64,000 nt of DNA from Streptosporangium lutulentum (GTDB taxonomy: Bacteria; Actinomycetota; Actinomycetes; Streptosporangiales; Streptosporangiaceae). Numbering within the stretch: the first letter of the stretch is position 1; the number at the start of each line of letters is the position of its first letter. A model generated the notes under the pieces. That model worked only from the letters and a program-made list of their open reading frames with translations. It did no database searches and was not told where the DNA came from. Positions 52,801 through 59,714 of the stretch are shown here, piece by piece. Both the position numbers and the translations under genes were made by a program. The DNA lies in NCBI RefSeq assembly GCF_030811455.1, contig NZ_JAUSQU010000001.1, positions 3,844,001 to 3,908,000 on the forward strand, written 5' to 3'.

Positions 52801-52867
52801 GCTGAACCTCACCCAGCGCGGCACGGCGTACGGCTACTCGCTCTACGAGTTCGGCGTCTACGGCTAG
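49862..52867 (+). CDS. Secreted multidomain glycoside hydrolase: CBM32-GH16-TIM barrel-Ig-CBM32
   Basis: This 1001-residue exported enzyme starts with a signal peptide (1-36). CBM32 spans ~37-160. A GH16-like jelly roll (~175-445) follows, where the catalytic motif reads E312-T-D314-I-M-T317, with Thr in place of the usual acid/base Glu. A GH5/GH2-like TIM barrel (~470-765) has WDVGNE584 and VTE677AGPDGEW as acid/base and nucleophile candidates. An Ig-like module (~775-870) and a second CBM32 (~875-1001) complete it. GTG 49862 follows GAGGAGAG. It likely attacks a beta-glucan such as laminarin outside the cell, feeding the GH3 enzyme. Confidence 0.88.
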   Translation: MHPARSSGRFRLGLVIAALASLVVSGLAFISPASAADGLLSQGRPATASSSEGAAYNASAAVDGNLTGTRWASSFSDPQWFQVDLGATATISRVVLTWETAYGRAFKIQTSADASSWTDVYSTTTGTGGTQTLDVTGSGRYVRMYGTARGTGYGYSLWEFQVYGSTGGPQEPEEPEEPGTWTEVWKDDFTGPAGTSPSAAGWILRTGTQYPGGAANWGTGEVETMSASTANVFLDGAGNLNIKAIKDGAGNWTSGRIETQRTDFAPQPGEMLRFSARLKQPDVANALGYWPGFRATGAAYRGNHNNWPSVGETDIMTGVNGRDQLANTLHCGTAPDGVCNEYNGRTSGFATCEGCRSGYHEYSQVIDRTKTDEEVRFYLDGRQTWVVRQSQVGVTAWRAALHHGFYLRLDLAIGGSLPGALAGVTTPVAATTSGGVLSVDQVSVSRQAGTVPVAMTDPATPAGPSTVRVTGSQGNWQLQVNGSPYEIKGMTYGPPQAAADGYMRDLKAMGVNTIRIWGVDASTPALLDRAAQQGIKVVVGHWLNQGADYVNDTAYKTAVKNEIVARVNELKGRQGVLMWDVGNEVILTMQDHGLPADVVEQRRVAYARFVNEVAQAIHAADPNHPVTSTDAYTHAWTYYKAHSPALDLLAVNSYGAIHTVKQDWINGGYTKPYIVTEAGPDGEWEVPNDVNGVPSEPTDLQKRAQYTASWNAIKGHPGVALGATEFHYGLENDFGGVWLNTTTGGWRRHGYHALKAAYTGQPPANTPPEITSMTVGSQTAVQAGKTFTVEVAATDPNSDLIRYNLMFSNKHINGNRGLDNVRFTQTGPGRFTVTAPEQMGVWKVYVYAFDGHGNAGIEQRSFRVVPPVVTGTNVALGKPTTASSYQATGDGGPFTPGRATDGSFTSRWASEWADPQWIQVDLGATTAIRSVQLGWEAAYGKAYQLQTSVNGTTWNTVHSTTTGDGGFDSVDLNAPARYVRLNLTQRGTAYGYSLYEFGVYG

Positions 52868-52880
52868 CGCCGCGTGGGAC

Positions 52881-52923
52881 GCCCTGCCCCGTGGACCGTC
52901 TCACGCCGTCCGCGGGGCAGGGC
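52881..52923. terminator. Bidirectional hairpin after the glucanase
   Basis: A perfect 11-bp stem GCCCTGCCCCG / CGGGGCAGGGC encloses a 21-base loop that contains an inner GGAC/GTCC pair. It lies between convergent genes. Confidence 0.75.
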
Positions 52924-52967
52924 CGCACTCCGGTCCTCGCTCACGTCCGGCCGGAGGCGGGCCGTTC

Positions 52968-54365
52968 TCAGAGGTGCGGGATCTCGTGGTTGGCCTGGAA
53001 GAGCCCGCCGGGGTCGACGGCCTTGCGGATGCGGAGCAGCTCCTCCCAGGTCGGGGCGTCGTAGCCGGTCGACGGGTCCACGGGCTCCTCCTGGAAGTTC
53101 AGGTACTGCCGCCCGCGTGAGTAGGGCGCCATCGCGGTGACCACCCGCTCACAGTCGGCGACGGTCCGCTCTGCGAGCTCGCCCACCATCATGCCGCCGG
53201 TGATGAGCTGGAACCGGCCGTCCAGCCTCGCCGTCGCGCCCGCGCCGGGCTGTGAGCGCCCGAGCGCCCCTCCGAGCTGGCGCAGCTCCGCCTTCATGAA
53301 GAGCGAGTTGCCGGAGTCGGCGCCGGCGACCTCGATCAGCCGGTCCACGGCGGCCGGCGGCAGCTCGTCGAGCAGCGACGACCGCCCGCCGCCCGGCGTG
53401 GGCCGCTCCGGGTCCAGGTGAAGCCGCATCAGCGACGCGGCCGGCACCCGTCCGAACGTGTCCGTCTCGGGTCCGAGCTCCCGCAACGGCGCCAGGATCC
53501 GCTCCGCCTCGGCGTCGTCCGCCAGCACGGCGCCGTCGACGACGACCAGCCGGCGACCGCGGAACGGCTCCGGGATCTCGGGGATCGGCGGGTACTCCAG
53601 GTGCCGGTAAGACGTGGTGACCGCGTCGGGCGCGTCCGCGGCCCACCGCGCCCATCGGCTCAGCACCCGGTGCGCGTCCCGCAGGTCCCAGACCAGCATG
53701 CCGGCGTACGCGGTCTCGATCGGGTAGAGCGTGAACTCGATAGCCGTCACCACTCCGAAGTTGGCGCCGCCGCCCCCGCGTACCGCCCAGAACAGCTCCG
53801 GCTCGTGCTCGGCGTCGACCCGGGTCGGCGAGCCGTCCGCGGTGACCAGTTCGACGGCGGTCACGCTGTTGGAGGCCAGCCCCAGCGACCGGCCGTACCA
53901 GCTGACGCCCCCGCCGAGCGAGTAGCCGACCACACCGGCGTCCGGCGACGATCCGTGCAGAGCGGCCAGGCCGTACGCCGCGGCCGCGTCGACCACGGCC
54001 GACCACAGGACACCGGCCTCGGCCCGGGCCCGGCGGGCGCCGGCGTCGATCTCGATCCCGGTCATCCCGGACATGCGCGTCAGCACGCTGCCGCTCAGGT
54101 CACCGAGCGGGTGGGCGTTGTGCCCGGTACCCAGCGGCGCGACGCGCAGCCCGGCGGCCGCCGCGGCCCGGACCACGGCCGCGACCTCCGCGGCGTCGGC
54201 CGGGAAGGCCACCGCGGCGGGACGCAGGTCGACGGCGAGCGCCCAGGTCGTCCGGGCGCGATCGTATTCCTCGTCACCGGGCAGGTGGACGCCTCCGCTG
54301 GCCGTACCGCGCAGTGACGACAGGTCTCGTCCGGCCCTCTTGGGCCGTTTGTCCTCGGTGTTCAC
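52968..54365 (-). CDS. FAD-linked oxidoreductase, BBE-like
   Basis: This 465-residue flavoprotein of the berberine-bridge/PCMH class has the FAD-binding PLGTGHNAHPLGD, the SSPDAGVVGYSLGGGVSWYGR pyrophosphate loop, RGGGGANFGVVTAIEF and a C-terminal BBE segment (GRQYLNFQEEP then RKAVDPGGLFQANHEI). Members oxidise sugars, lactones or secondary metabolites with O2. GTG 54365 is preferred because GGGGGGA lies 8 bases upstream; ATG 54395 lacks a ribosome site. It is divergent from an XRE regulator across a hairpin-rich region. Confidence 0.88.
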   Translation of the reverse strand: MNTEDKRPKRAGRDLSSLRGTASGGVHLPGDEEYDRARTTWALAVDLRPAAVAFPADAAEVAAVVRAAAAAGLRVAPLGTGHNAHPLGDLSGSVLTRMSGMTGIEIDAGARRARAEAGVLWSAVVDAAAAYGLAALHGSSPDAGVVGYSLGGGVSWYGRSLGLASNSVTAVELVTADGSPTRVDAEHEPELFWAVRGGGGANFGVVTAIEFTLYPIETAYAGMLVWDLRDAHRVLSRWARWAADAPDAVTTSYRHLEYPPIPEIPEPFRGRRLVVVDGAVLADDAEAERILAPLRELGPETDTFGRVPAASLMRLHLDPERPTPGGGRSSLLDELPPAAVDRLIEVAGADSGNSLFMKAELRQLGGALGRSQPGAGATARLDGRFQLITGGMMVGELAERTVADCERVVTAMAPYSRGRQYLNFQEEPVDPSTGYDAPTWEELLRIRKAVDPGGLFQANHEIPHL

Positions 54366-54564
54366 GTGCTGTCCCCCCGGACGTGAGTCAATCATCGCGC
54401 GTCAACTGTCACCGGCCGCGCGTCCCGTTACCAGGGGAGAGTCCTGCCCCGGCTACGACCTGGCGGCCGTCGGCGCCCATCTGCTCCACCGGTTCGCGGC
54501 GGAGGCCGCCTCGACCGTCCGTGAGATTCCTGGCACCGAGCGTGCTCGCGGGGGTGGATCCGGG

Positions 54565-54647
54565 ACGGCCGCCGACGGCGGCCGTGAAACTTTTTCGGGT
54601 CCGGCCCGCCCGGACCCGAACGCCGCGTGCGGGCCCGGATCCGGGCC
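54565..54647. repeat. Cluster of three perfect hairpins or palindromes
   Basis: ACGGCCGCC/GGCGGCCGT (54565-54585), TTCGGGTCCGG/CCGGACCCGAA (54594-54620) and the palindrome GGCCCGGATCCGGGCC (54632-54647) lie in succession in the 358-bp divergent gap. No gene is visible in the gap. Confidence 0.7.
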
Positions 54648-54723
54648 GCGAACCGCTCACCCGGCGCCCCCGCCGGCCACGCTCCGGTGGTCGATCAGGG
54701 GATCTGCCAGGCAGAATGGCGAG

Positions 54724-55548
54724 GTGAGCTCCGACGAACTAGCCCATTTCCTGCGTTCCCGGCGGGCGGCGATACAACCCGACGAGATCGGTTTGGGCAC
54801 CCGGTCGCGTCGGCGTACTCAAGGGCTCCGGCGCGAGGACGTCGCCGAGCTGGCCACCGTGTCGGCCGACTACTACCGCCGCCTGGAACAGGCCCGCATC
54901 GGGCCGCCGTCGCCGCAGGTCCTGGAGACCCTGGCGCGAGCTCTGCGCCTGACCGCCGACGAACGCGACTACCTGTACCGGATCGCCGGCAGGGAACCGC
55001 CCTCGCGGCCCGCGCTCAGCCGGCACGTCGCTCCCGCGCTGCGGCAGCTCGTCGACGGCCTGGGCGACTCCCCGGCCCAGGTCATGACGCTCCTCGGTGA
55101 GACGATCATCCAGAACCCGATGGCCGCCGCCCTGCTCGGCGACCACTCGGTCTACACCGGTGACGCCCGCAACAGCACCTACCGCTGGTTCACCGACCCG
55201 GCCTCGCGCTCGATCCACCCGCCCGAGGATCACGAGGAGGAGAGCCTCTCCCGGGTGGCCGAGCTGCGTGCGAGGTCGGTGGAGGTCGGCGACCCGGAGG
55301 CCGACCGGCTCATCGGCACGCTCCGCGTCCGCAGCGCCGAGTTCGAGCGGATATGGCGGGAACAGCGAGTGGCGGTCTGCCGGTCCGGCACCAAGGCCCT
55401 GGTGCACCCCCGGGTCGGCGTGCTCGAACTGGAATGCCAGATCCTCAGGACCGAGGGCCTCGGGCAGCTGCTCGTCGCCTTCACCGCGGCCCCCGGCAGC
55501 CGCGCGGCCGGACAGCTGCGCGAGCTCTCGCTCGTCCACGCCGGATAA
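54724..55548 (+). CDS. XRE-family regulator with MmyB-like ligand-binding domain
   Basis: This 274-residue protein has an N-terminal HTH_31/XRE domain (FLRSRRAAIQPDEIGLGTRS and GLRREDVAELATVSADYYRR) and a C-terminal MLTR_LBD (MmyB-like) domain. The latter binds fatty acids or other small ligands in relatives and includes ITNP-like IIQNPMAAALLGD and RWFTDPASR. GTG 54724 starts the conserved SSDELAHFLRSRR segment. Homologues usually control a divergent oxidoreductase gene, here either the BBE-like gene or the convergent FAD monooxygenase. Confidence 0.9.
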   Translation: MSSDELAHFLRSRRAAIQPDEIGLGTRSRRRTQGLRREDVAELATVSADYYRRLEQARIGPPSPQVLETLARALRLTADERDYLYRIAGREPPSRPALSRHVAPALRQLVDGLGDSPAQVMTLLGETIIQNPMAAALLGDHSVYTGDARNSTYRWFTDPASRSIHPPEDHEEESLSRVAELRARSVEVGDPEADRLIGTLRVRSAEFERIWREQRVAVCRSGTKALVHPRVGVLELECQILRTEGLGQLLVAFTAAPGSRAAGQLRELSLVHAG

Positions 55549-55571
55549 CACCGCCCCGTACGGTCCGGGTC

Positions 55572-57116
55572 TCACCGTGGCGGCCCGAACCAGGTGGTCA
55601 GCGCCTCGCCGAGGCCGTCGCGTCCGCCCGCCCAGGCCACGTACCCGTCGGGCCGTACCAACAGGGCGCCCGTGTCCGGCGCGGCCTCGGCGGAGGCCGC
55701 TCGCACCCGGTCCCGGTGTCTCGCCACGGCCTCGCCCGGCCAGGTCTGCCCGGGCGGTCCGACGAGGAGTCCCCGGCCGTCCGCCAGCAACCCGCCTGCC
55801 GGGCCCGCCGTGTCCCCCGCCTGTCCGCCCGGCGTCAGCCCTTCCAGAGCCGGGACGAACCGGCCGACCGGAGACTCGGCGGCATCGGGCGCGTAGCGCA
55901 CGTCCGTGCCCTCGACCATCGCCGAGAAGTACCGCCTGGCGTCCGGCAGTTCCAGCACCTCGGTGAGCACCTCCCGCAGCGCGTCCGCCTGCGCCCCCGG
56001 CCGCATCAGCGCCACCTGCGCCCGGGTGTTGCGCAGCACGCGGGCGGCCGCCGGGTGCCGCTCGGCGGTGTAGGTGTCCAGCAGGCTGTCGGGGGCCAGC
56101 CCGCGCGCCACCAGGGCGAGTTTCCATCCCAGGTTGACGGCGTCCTGCAGGCCGAGGTTGAGCCCCTGTCCGCCGATGGGCGAGTGGACGTGCGCCGCGT
56201 CTCCGGCCAGCAGGATCCTGCCTTCGCGGTAGGTGTCGGCGTGCCGGGTGTTGTCGCTGTAGCGGATCCCGGTCTCCAGCCGGGTGACGACCACGTCGAC
56301 GCCGGTCACGCGGCGCAGGCTGTCCTGCAACTCCCCGGCCGTCATCGGCGCGTCCCGCTCGTCCGGCCCGCCGTCGAACTCGATGGTGGCGATCTCGCCG
56401 GGCACCAGCGACAGGTTCACCAGCCCGCCGGGGCCGCGCAGGGATGAGGTGACGGCGCCGGGATCGGCCAGCTCGGCCACCGCGGTCCGGCCCGTCATGG
56501 TCGCGGACGTGCCGGAGAAGACGAATCCGGCCCGCTTGCGCACCACGCTCCGTCCGCCGTCGCATCCGACCAGGTACGCCCCGCGCACCACCTGCCCGTC
56601 GGCGAGCGTGGCGGCGACGCCGCTCTCGTCCTGGGTCACGTCCGTCACCTGGCAGCCCTGGCGGACCGTGACCCCGAGCTCGGCGGCCCGCGTGGCCAGC
56701 ATGCCTTCGAGCCGATGCTGCTTGAGCATGAGGTATTCGGCGCCGCCGCCCGGCTCCAGCAGCGGGATCCCGCTGAAGTGCCCTCTGACCATGCCCTTGT
56801 GGACCAGCTCGGCCATGAGGGCGACGATGTCGGCCTCCGGGGGCGGAGGGGCTGTCACGGCGTCGCCCGGCTCGCGACGCGGACGGAGTTCGTCGAACAT
56901 CGTCCGCTGCGCCTCGGCCAGCCGACCGGCCAGGCCGCGCAGCGCCAGCGATTGCAGGGTGCGCGCGTTGAGCGAGCGAAGACCGAGGCTGCGCGTTCTG
57001 CACTCCTCGCCCGAAGCGGCCTCCAGGACGAGCACCTCGGCCCCGGACAGCGACAGCTCGCAGGCCAGCAGCAGGCCGACGGGCCCACCGCCGACGATGA
57101 TGATCGCGTCAGTCAT
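55572..57116 (-). CDS. FAD-dependent aromatic monooxygenase (PheA/TfdB, Rox-like)
   Basis: This 514-residue class A flavin monooxygenase has GGGPVGLLLACELSLSG near the N-terminus (GxGxxG), YLVGCDGGRSVVRKR (DG motif) and ILLAGDAAHVHSPIGGQGLN (GD motif), plus a C-terminal thioredoxin-like region. It hydroxylates aromatic rings using NAD(P)H and O2. Rifampicin monooxygenases and polyketide-tailoring enzymes belong to this group. It is divergent from a TetR gene over a region of repeated TACGGTGTA sites, so it is inducible. Confidence 0.9.
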   Translation of the reverse strand: MTDAIIIVGGGPVGLLLACELSLSGAEVLVLEAASGEECRTRSLGLRSLNARTLQSLALRGLAGRLAEAQRTMFDELRPRREPGDAVTAPPPPEADIVALMAELVHKGMVRGHFSGIPLLEPGGGAEYLMLKQHRLEGMLATRAAELGVTVRQGCQVTDVTQDESGVAATLADGQVVRGAYLVGCDGGRSVVRKRAGFVFSGTSATMTGRTAVAELADPGAVTSSLRGPGGLVNLSLVPGEIATIEFDGGPDERDAPMTAGELQDSLRRVTGVDVVVTRLETGIRYSDNTRHADTYREGRILLAGDAAHVHSPIGGQGLNLGLQDAVNLGWKLALVARGLAPDSLLDTYTAERHPAAARVLRNTRAQVALMRPGAQADALREVLTEVLELPDARRYFSAMVEGTDVRYAPDAAESPVGRFVPALEGLTPGGQAGDTAGPAGGLLADGRGLLVGPPGQTWPGEAVARHRDRVRAASAEAAPDTGALLVRPDGYVAWAGGRDGLGEALTTWFGPPR

Positions 57117-57132
57117 CCCGACTCCTCTTACT

Positions 57133-57174
57133 TACGGTGTATATGTACGGTGTAAGTAGAACACATACGGCGTA
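57133..57174. promoter_or_regulatory. Three TAC-N3-GTA operator units between monooxygenase and tetR
   Basis: TACGGTGTA occurs at 57133-57141 and 57146-57154, and TACGGCGTA at 57166-57174. Each unit is itself TAC-N3-GTA symmetric. Spacings are 13 and 20 bases. Confidence 0.65.
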
Positions 57175-57210
57175 AGCTTTGTCAAACGACCCGGAGGAAA
57201 GGACGGCTGG

Positions 57211-57885
57211 ATGGCACGGCGCGAGCCGTTGAACAGGCAGAGGGTTCTCGACGCGGCCCTGGAGCTGGCCGACAGGGAGGGCCTGGAGGGCCTGTCCATG
57301 AGACGCCTGGCCAAGACGCTCGGCGTTGAGGCGATGTCGCTCTACAACCACGTCTCCAACAAGGCCGATCTCATCGACGGCATCGTGGAGCGCGTGTTCG
57401 AGCAGGTCGAGCCGCCGGACCGGGCCCTGCCGTGGCCGGAGCAGGTGCGGACGACGGCGCTGAACATGCACCGGATCTTCGGTCGCCACCCCGTGGTCCC
57501 GCTGGCGCTGGCCACCGACCGGTCCAATCCGACCTCGCCTCAGGTGATGAGGGCTCTGGACGGACTGGTGGGGGCGTTGTTCGACGCCGGTTTCGACGAA
57601 CTGGGCGCCTGGAGGGCGCTCGGGGCGATAAACGGGCTGCTGTTCGGCGCGCTGCTGCTGTCGACGGGTGGGTTCACCGGCGCCCCCGGGGTGCACGCGG
57701 GCGAGGAACAGGTCGGGGTCTACATCCGGCGGCTCGACCCGGCGCGGCTGCCGCACTTCAGCAGGCTGCTGCACTGGACGACGGAAGGCGGCGTGGACCC
57801 GGCCGCCGACTTCGAGCAGGCTCTGGACATGTTGATCCAAGGACTGGTGGAGACGGCGAAAAGCGGTCACCCGGCCACCGGATGA
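57211..57885 (+). CDS. TetR-family repressor of the FAD monooxygenase
   Basis: This 224-residue protein has an N-terminal HTH (ALELADREGLEGLSMRRLAK then LGVEAMSLYNHVSNKADLI) and a TetR_C_1 (TetR-class) ligand domain. GGAGGAAAGGA precedes ATG 57211. It is divergent from the monooxygenase over 94 bases that contain its probable operators. The system resembles antibiotic- or aromatic-inducible oxidation units. Confidence 0.92.
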   Translation: MARREPLNRQRVLDAALELADREGLEGLSMRRLAKTLGVEAMSLYNHVSNKADLIDGIVERVFEQVEPPDRALPWPEQVRTTALNMHRIFGRHPVVPLALATDRSNPTSPQVMRALDGLVGALFDAGFDELGAWRALGAINGLLFGALLLSTGGFTGAPGVHAGEEQVGVYIRRLDPARLPHFSRLLHWTTEGGVDPAADFEQALDMLIQGLVETAKSGHPATG

Positions 57886-58054
57886 CACTCCGATCCCGCG
57901 GCGTGCGCCCGCCGCCGGCCCGGCCGCGCGCTGCCGTGCGGTCGACGGCGCGGATGCGGCCGCGCGCGGGGCTGGGGGTGGGTGTAGAGGCCGGCATCTG
58001 CGCCCGCACGATCCAACCGGCCGGGGCGGGCCGCGCTCCGGCCGACCGGACCCA

Positions 58055-58468
58055 CTAACGCCGTTCACCGTTCGGTTGCTGCTCAAGCCCCGCGTACTGT
58101 GCCACGCCATCGCCGAACGACCAGTCGATCGACTCGTTCTCGGTGATCCTGACGAATACGTTGCGCGGCTCGGTGCCGGCGTACCCCAGGGCGAGATCGG
58201 CGATCCTGCGGTAGAGGGCCCGCTTCTGATCCGCCGTCCGGCCAGAGCGCATGGTGATGGAGACGAACACGAGGTCGTCGTCACGGCGCACGCCTGGGTA
58301 GTCGCCGTAGCGGACCACGCCCTGCGTACCGTCGTGGCTGGTGAGCACCTGGAACAGGTCGTTGTACGGGATGCCGATGGTCTCCACCAGGGCGTCATGC
58401 ACGGCCTGGCCCAGGGCTTCCAGCCGCCTGCCATCCGCGCGGAGCGCATCGATGCGCACAAAGGGCAT
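58055..58468 (-). CDS. Tautomerase/MIF-superfamily protein
   Basis: This 137-residue protein starts MPFVRIDAL, so after Met removal it exposes the catalytic Pro1 of the superfamily. RRLEALGQAVHDALVETIGIP and LVFVSITMRSGRTADQKRAL are typical of the tautomerase_2 group. It probably acts as a keto-enol tautomerase or dehalogenase-like enzyme in the cytosol. It lies 21 bases downstream of a TetR gene on the same strand and is probably co-transcribed with it. Confidence 0.88.
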   Translation of the reverse strand: MPFVRIDALRADGRRLEALGQAVHDALVETIGIPYNDLFQVLTSHDGTQGVVRYGDYPGVRRDDDLVFVSITMRSGRTADQKRALYRRIADLALGYAGTEPRNVFVRITENESIDWSFGDGVAQYAGLEQQPNGERR

Positions 58469-58489
58469 GAAGTCGTCCTTTCACAAAAT

Positions 58490-59053
58490 TCAATGCGCGT
58501 GGACGGCGAGCAGGCTGAGCGCGCCGTCCACGGCCAGTGCGTACACCTGCGGGTCGGCGGCGGCGCGGGCCAGCACGTATCCGCCCTGGAGCACCGCGAC
58601 CAGCGCCGTGGCGGTGGCCGCCGGATCGAGCGCGGCGTCCATCTCCCCGTTCTCCCGCGCTTCGGTGAGGGCGCCGGTGAACCGTACGCGCAGCCAGGCG
58701 AAGACCGCTTCGACCGGGCAGCGCAACTCCGGATCGGCCATCACGTCCGGGTCCTGGGTGAGCCGGCCGACCGGGCAGCCGCGCAGCGCGTCCCGTTCCC
58801 GGCGCAGGTACGCGGTGATCCGCTCGATCGAGGTCCCGGGTCCTGAGAACACTGCCTCCGCGCGGTCGCGTAGTTCCTCGGCGCTGCGCGTGATCGCGAC
58901 CAGCGCCAGGTCCGGCTTGCCGCGGAAATGGTGGTACATGCTGCCCTGGCCTGTGCCGGACCGCTGCTGGATCGCCTTCGGCGAGGTACCCACGTACCCG
59001 CGTTCCCACAACAGCTCGCGGGTGCTCTCGATGAGCCGTTCCTTCGTATCCAT
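58490..59053 (-). CDS. TetR-family regulator upstream of the tautomerase
   Basis: This 187-residue protein has an HTH (RLIESTRELLWERGYVGTSP then KAIQQRSGTGQGSMYHHFRG) with a TetR_C domain of the LmrA/YxaF type (VGRLTQDPDVMADPELR). ATG 59053 is used; ATG 59059 adds two residues. A near-symmetric site at 59063-59082 lies immediately upstream and probably mediates autoregulation of the TetR-tautomerase unit. Confidence 0.9.
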   Translation of the reverse strand: MDTKERLIESTRELLWERGYVGTSPKAIQQRSGTGQGSMYHHFRGKPDLALVAITRSAEELRDRAEAVFSGPGTSIERITAYLRRERDALRGCPVGRLTQDPDVMADPELRCPVEAVFAWLRVRFTGALTEARENGEMDAALDPAATATALVAVLQGGYVLARAAADPQVYALAVDGALSLLAVHAH

Positions 59054-59062
59054 TCGCATCAG

Positions 59063-59082
59063 TGTACATACCAGTAGGTACA
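59063..59082. promoter_or_regulatory. Probable TetR autoregulatory site
   Basis: TGTACATACCAGTAGGTACA has TGTAC/GTACA ends and a partly symmetric TACC/TAGG interior. It sits 9-29 bases before the gene start. Confidence 0.55.
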
Positions 59083-59221
59083 GAAGCATCCCCTGGTTGC
59101 CACCACTCCCCGGAGACGACCGGGCGCCCCGCCACGTCCGCGATCAAGTCCTTCTGCGGAGTGGCTCGGAAGGGCGCCCGGATCGCCGTCGACGCCGCGT
59201 CTCAGAAGTGGAAGCCGCCGG

Positions 59222-59581
59222 GCGGGCACCAACGGCGACTGCGACAGCGCCCAGCACCAGGCGACCTGGTCGTACTACTCCAGCAGCAGCGGCGAGCGCA
59301 CCGAACTCTGCCTCGAAGGCCGGTACCGCAGCGGTGACTGCCTGCTCGCCCACCAGGACAGCGACAACTCCGCCAGCATCGCGATGCTGTCATCCGTGAA
59401 CTGCACGGACAGGCAGGTCCCCAGAGCGTACAACGACATCTTCGTCATCACGGCCGTCTACCGGGCAACGGCGAGCACCACCACCGCGGACTGCCGTGCC
59501 GGGCAGTACGACACGAACACCTACTGGTCTCAGAAGGTGGACGACGGCGCCACACTGCTGTGTCTGAAGGCATACGACTGA
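59222..59581 (+). pseudogene. N-terminally truncated Cys-rich secreted protein with internal duplication
   Basis: A continuous frame ends at TGA 59581 and reads NGDCDSAQHQATWSYYSSSS, then a later half ending NTYWSQKVDDGATLLCLKAYD. Both halves contain a Cys followed by a Tyr/Trp-rich strand and T-x-LCL, so it consists of two ~60-residue repeats. The second half resembles the C-terminus of LppU/SCO3897-type actinobacterial exported proteins. No start codon, signal peptide or ribosome site precedes it; the first in-frame ATG is at 59384, mid-domain. It is probably a remnant. Confidence 0.5.
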
Positions 59582-59606
59582 GCCCGCTGCGGCCGGCGGG
59601 GGCTGG

Positions 59607-59711
59607 TAGCACAGCCGTGTTTCGTGACCCGGCACCCACACCTGGAGATCCTCAGACGTCACCACGTCCGTCGTGCGGCGCGACCACAGATCACGAAACG
59701 TGGCTGTGGCA
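59607..59711. mobile_element. 105-bp deletion derivative (MITE-like) of an IS701-type element
   Basis: Termini of 23 bp match each other in inverted orientation at 18 positions and resemble the 27-bp ends of the intact IS701 element at 60954. The interior still encodes, on the minus strand, VVTSEDLQ, the transposase N-terminus. Flanks CTGG (59603-59606) and CTAG (59712-59715) look like a slightly diverged 4-bp target duplication. Confidence 0.65.
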
Positions 59712-59714
59712 CTA

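Noticed and set aside
52968-57885. Biosynthetic gene cluster for a secondary metabolite
   Set aside because: Two flavin oxidoreductases and regulators are present, but there is no PKS, NRPS, terpene, RiPP or precursor gene.
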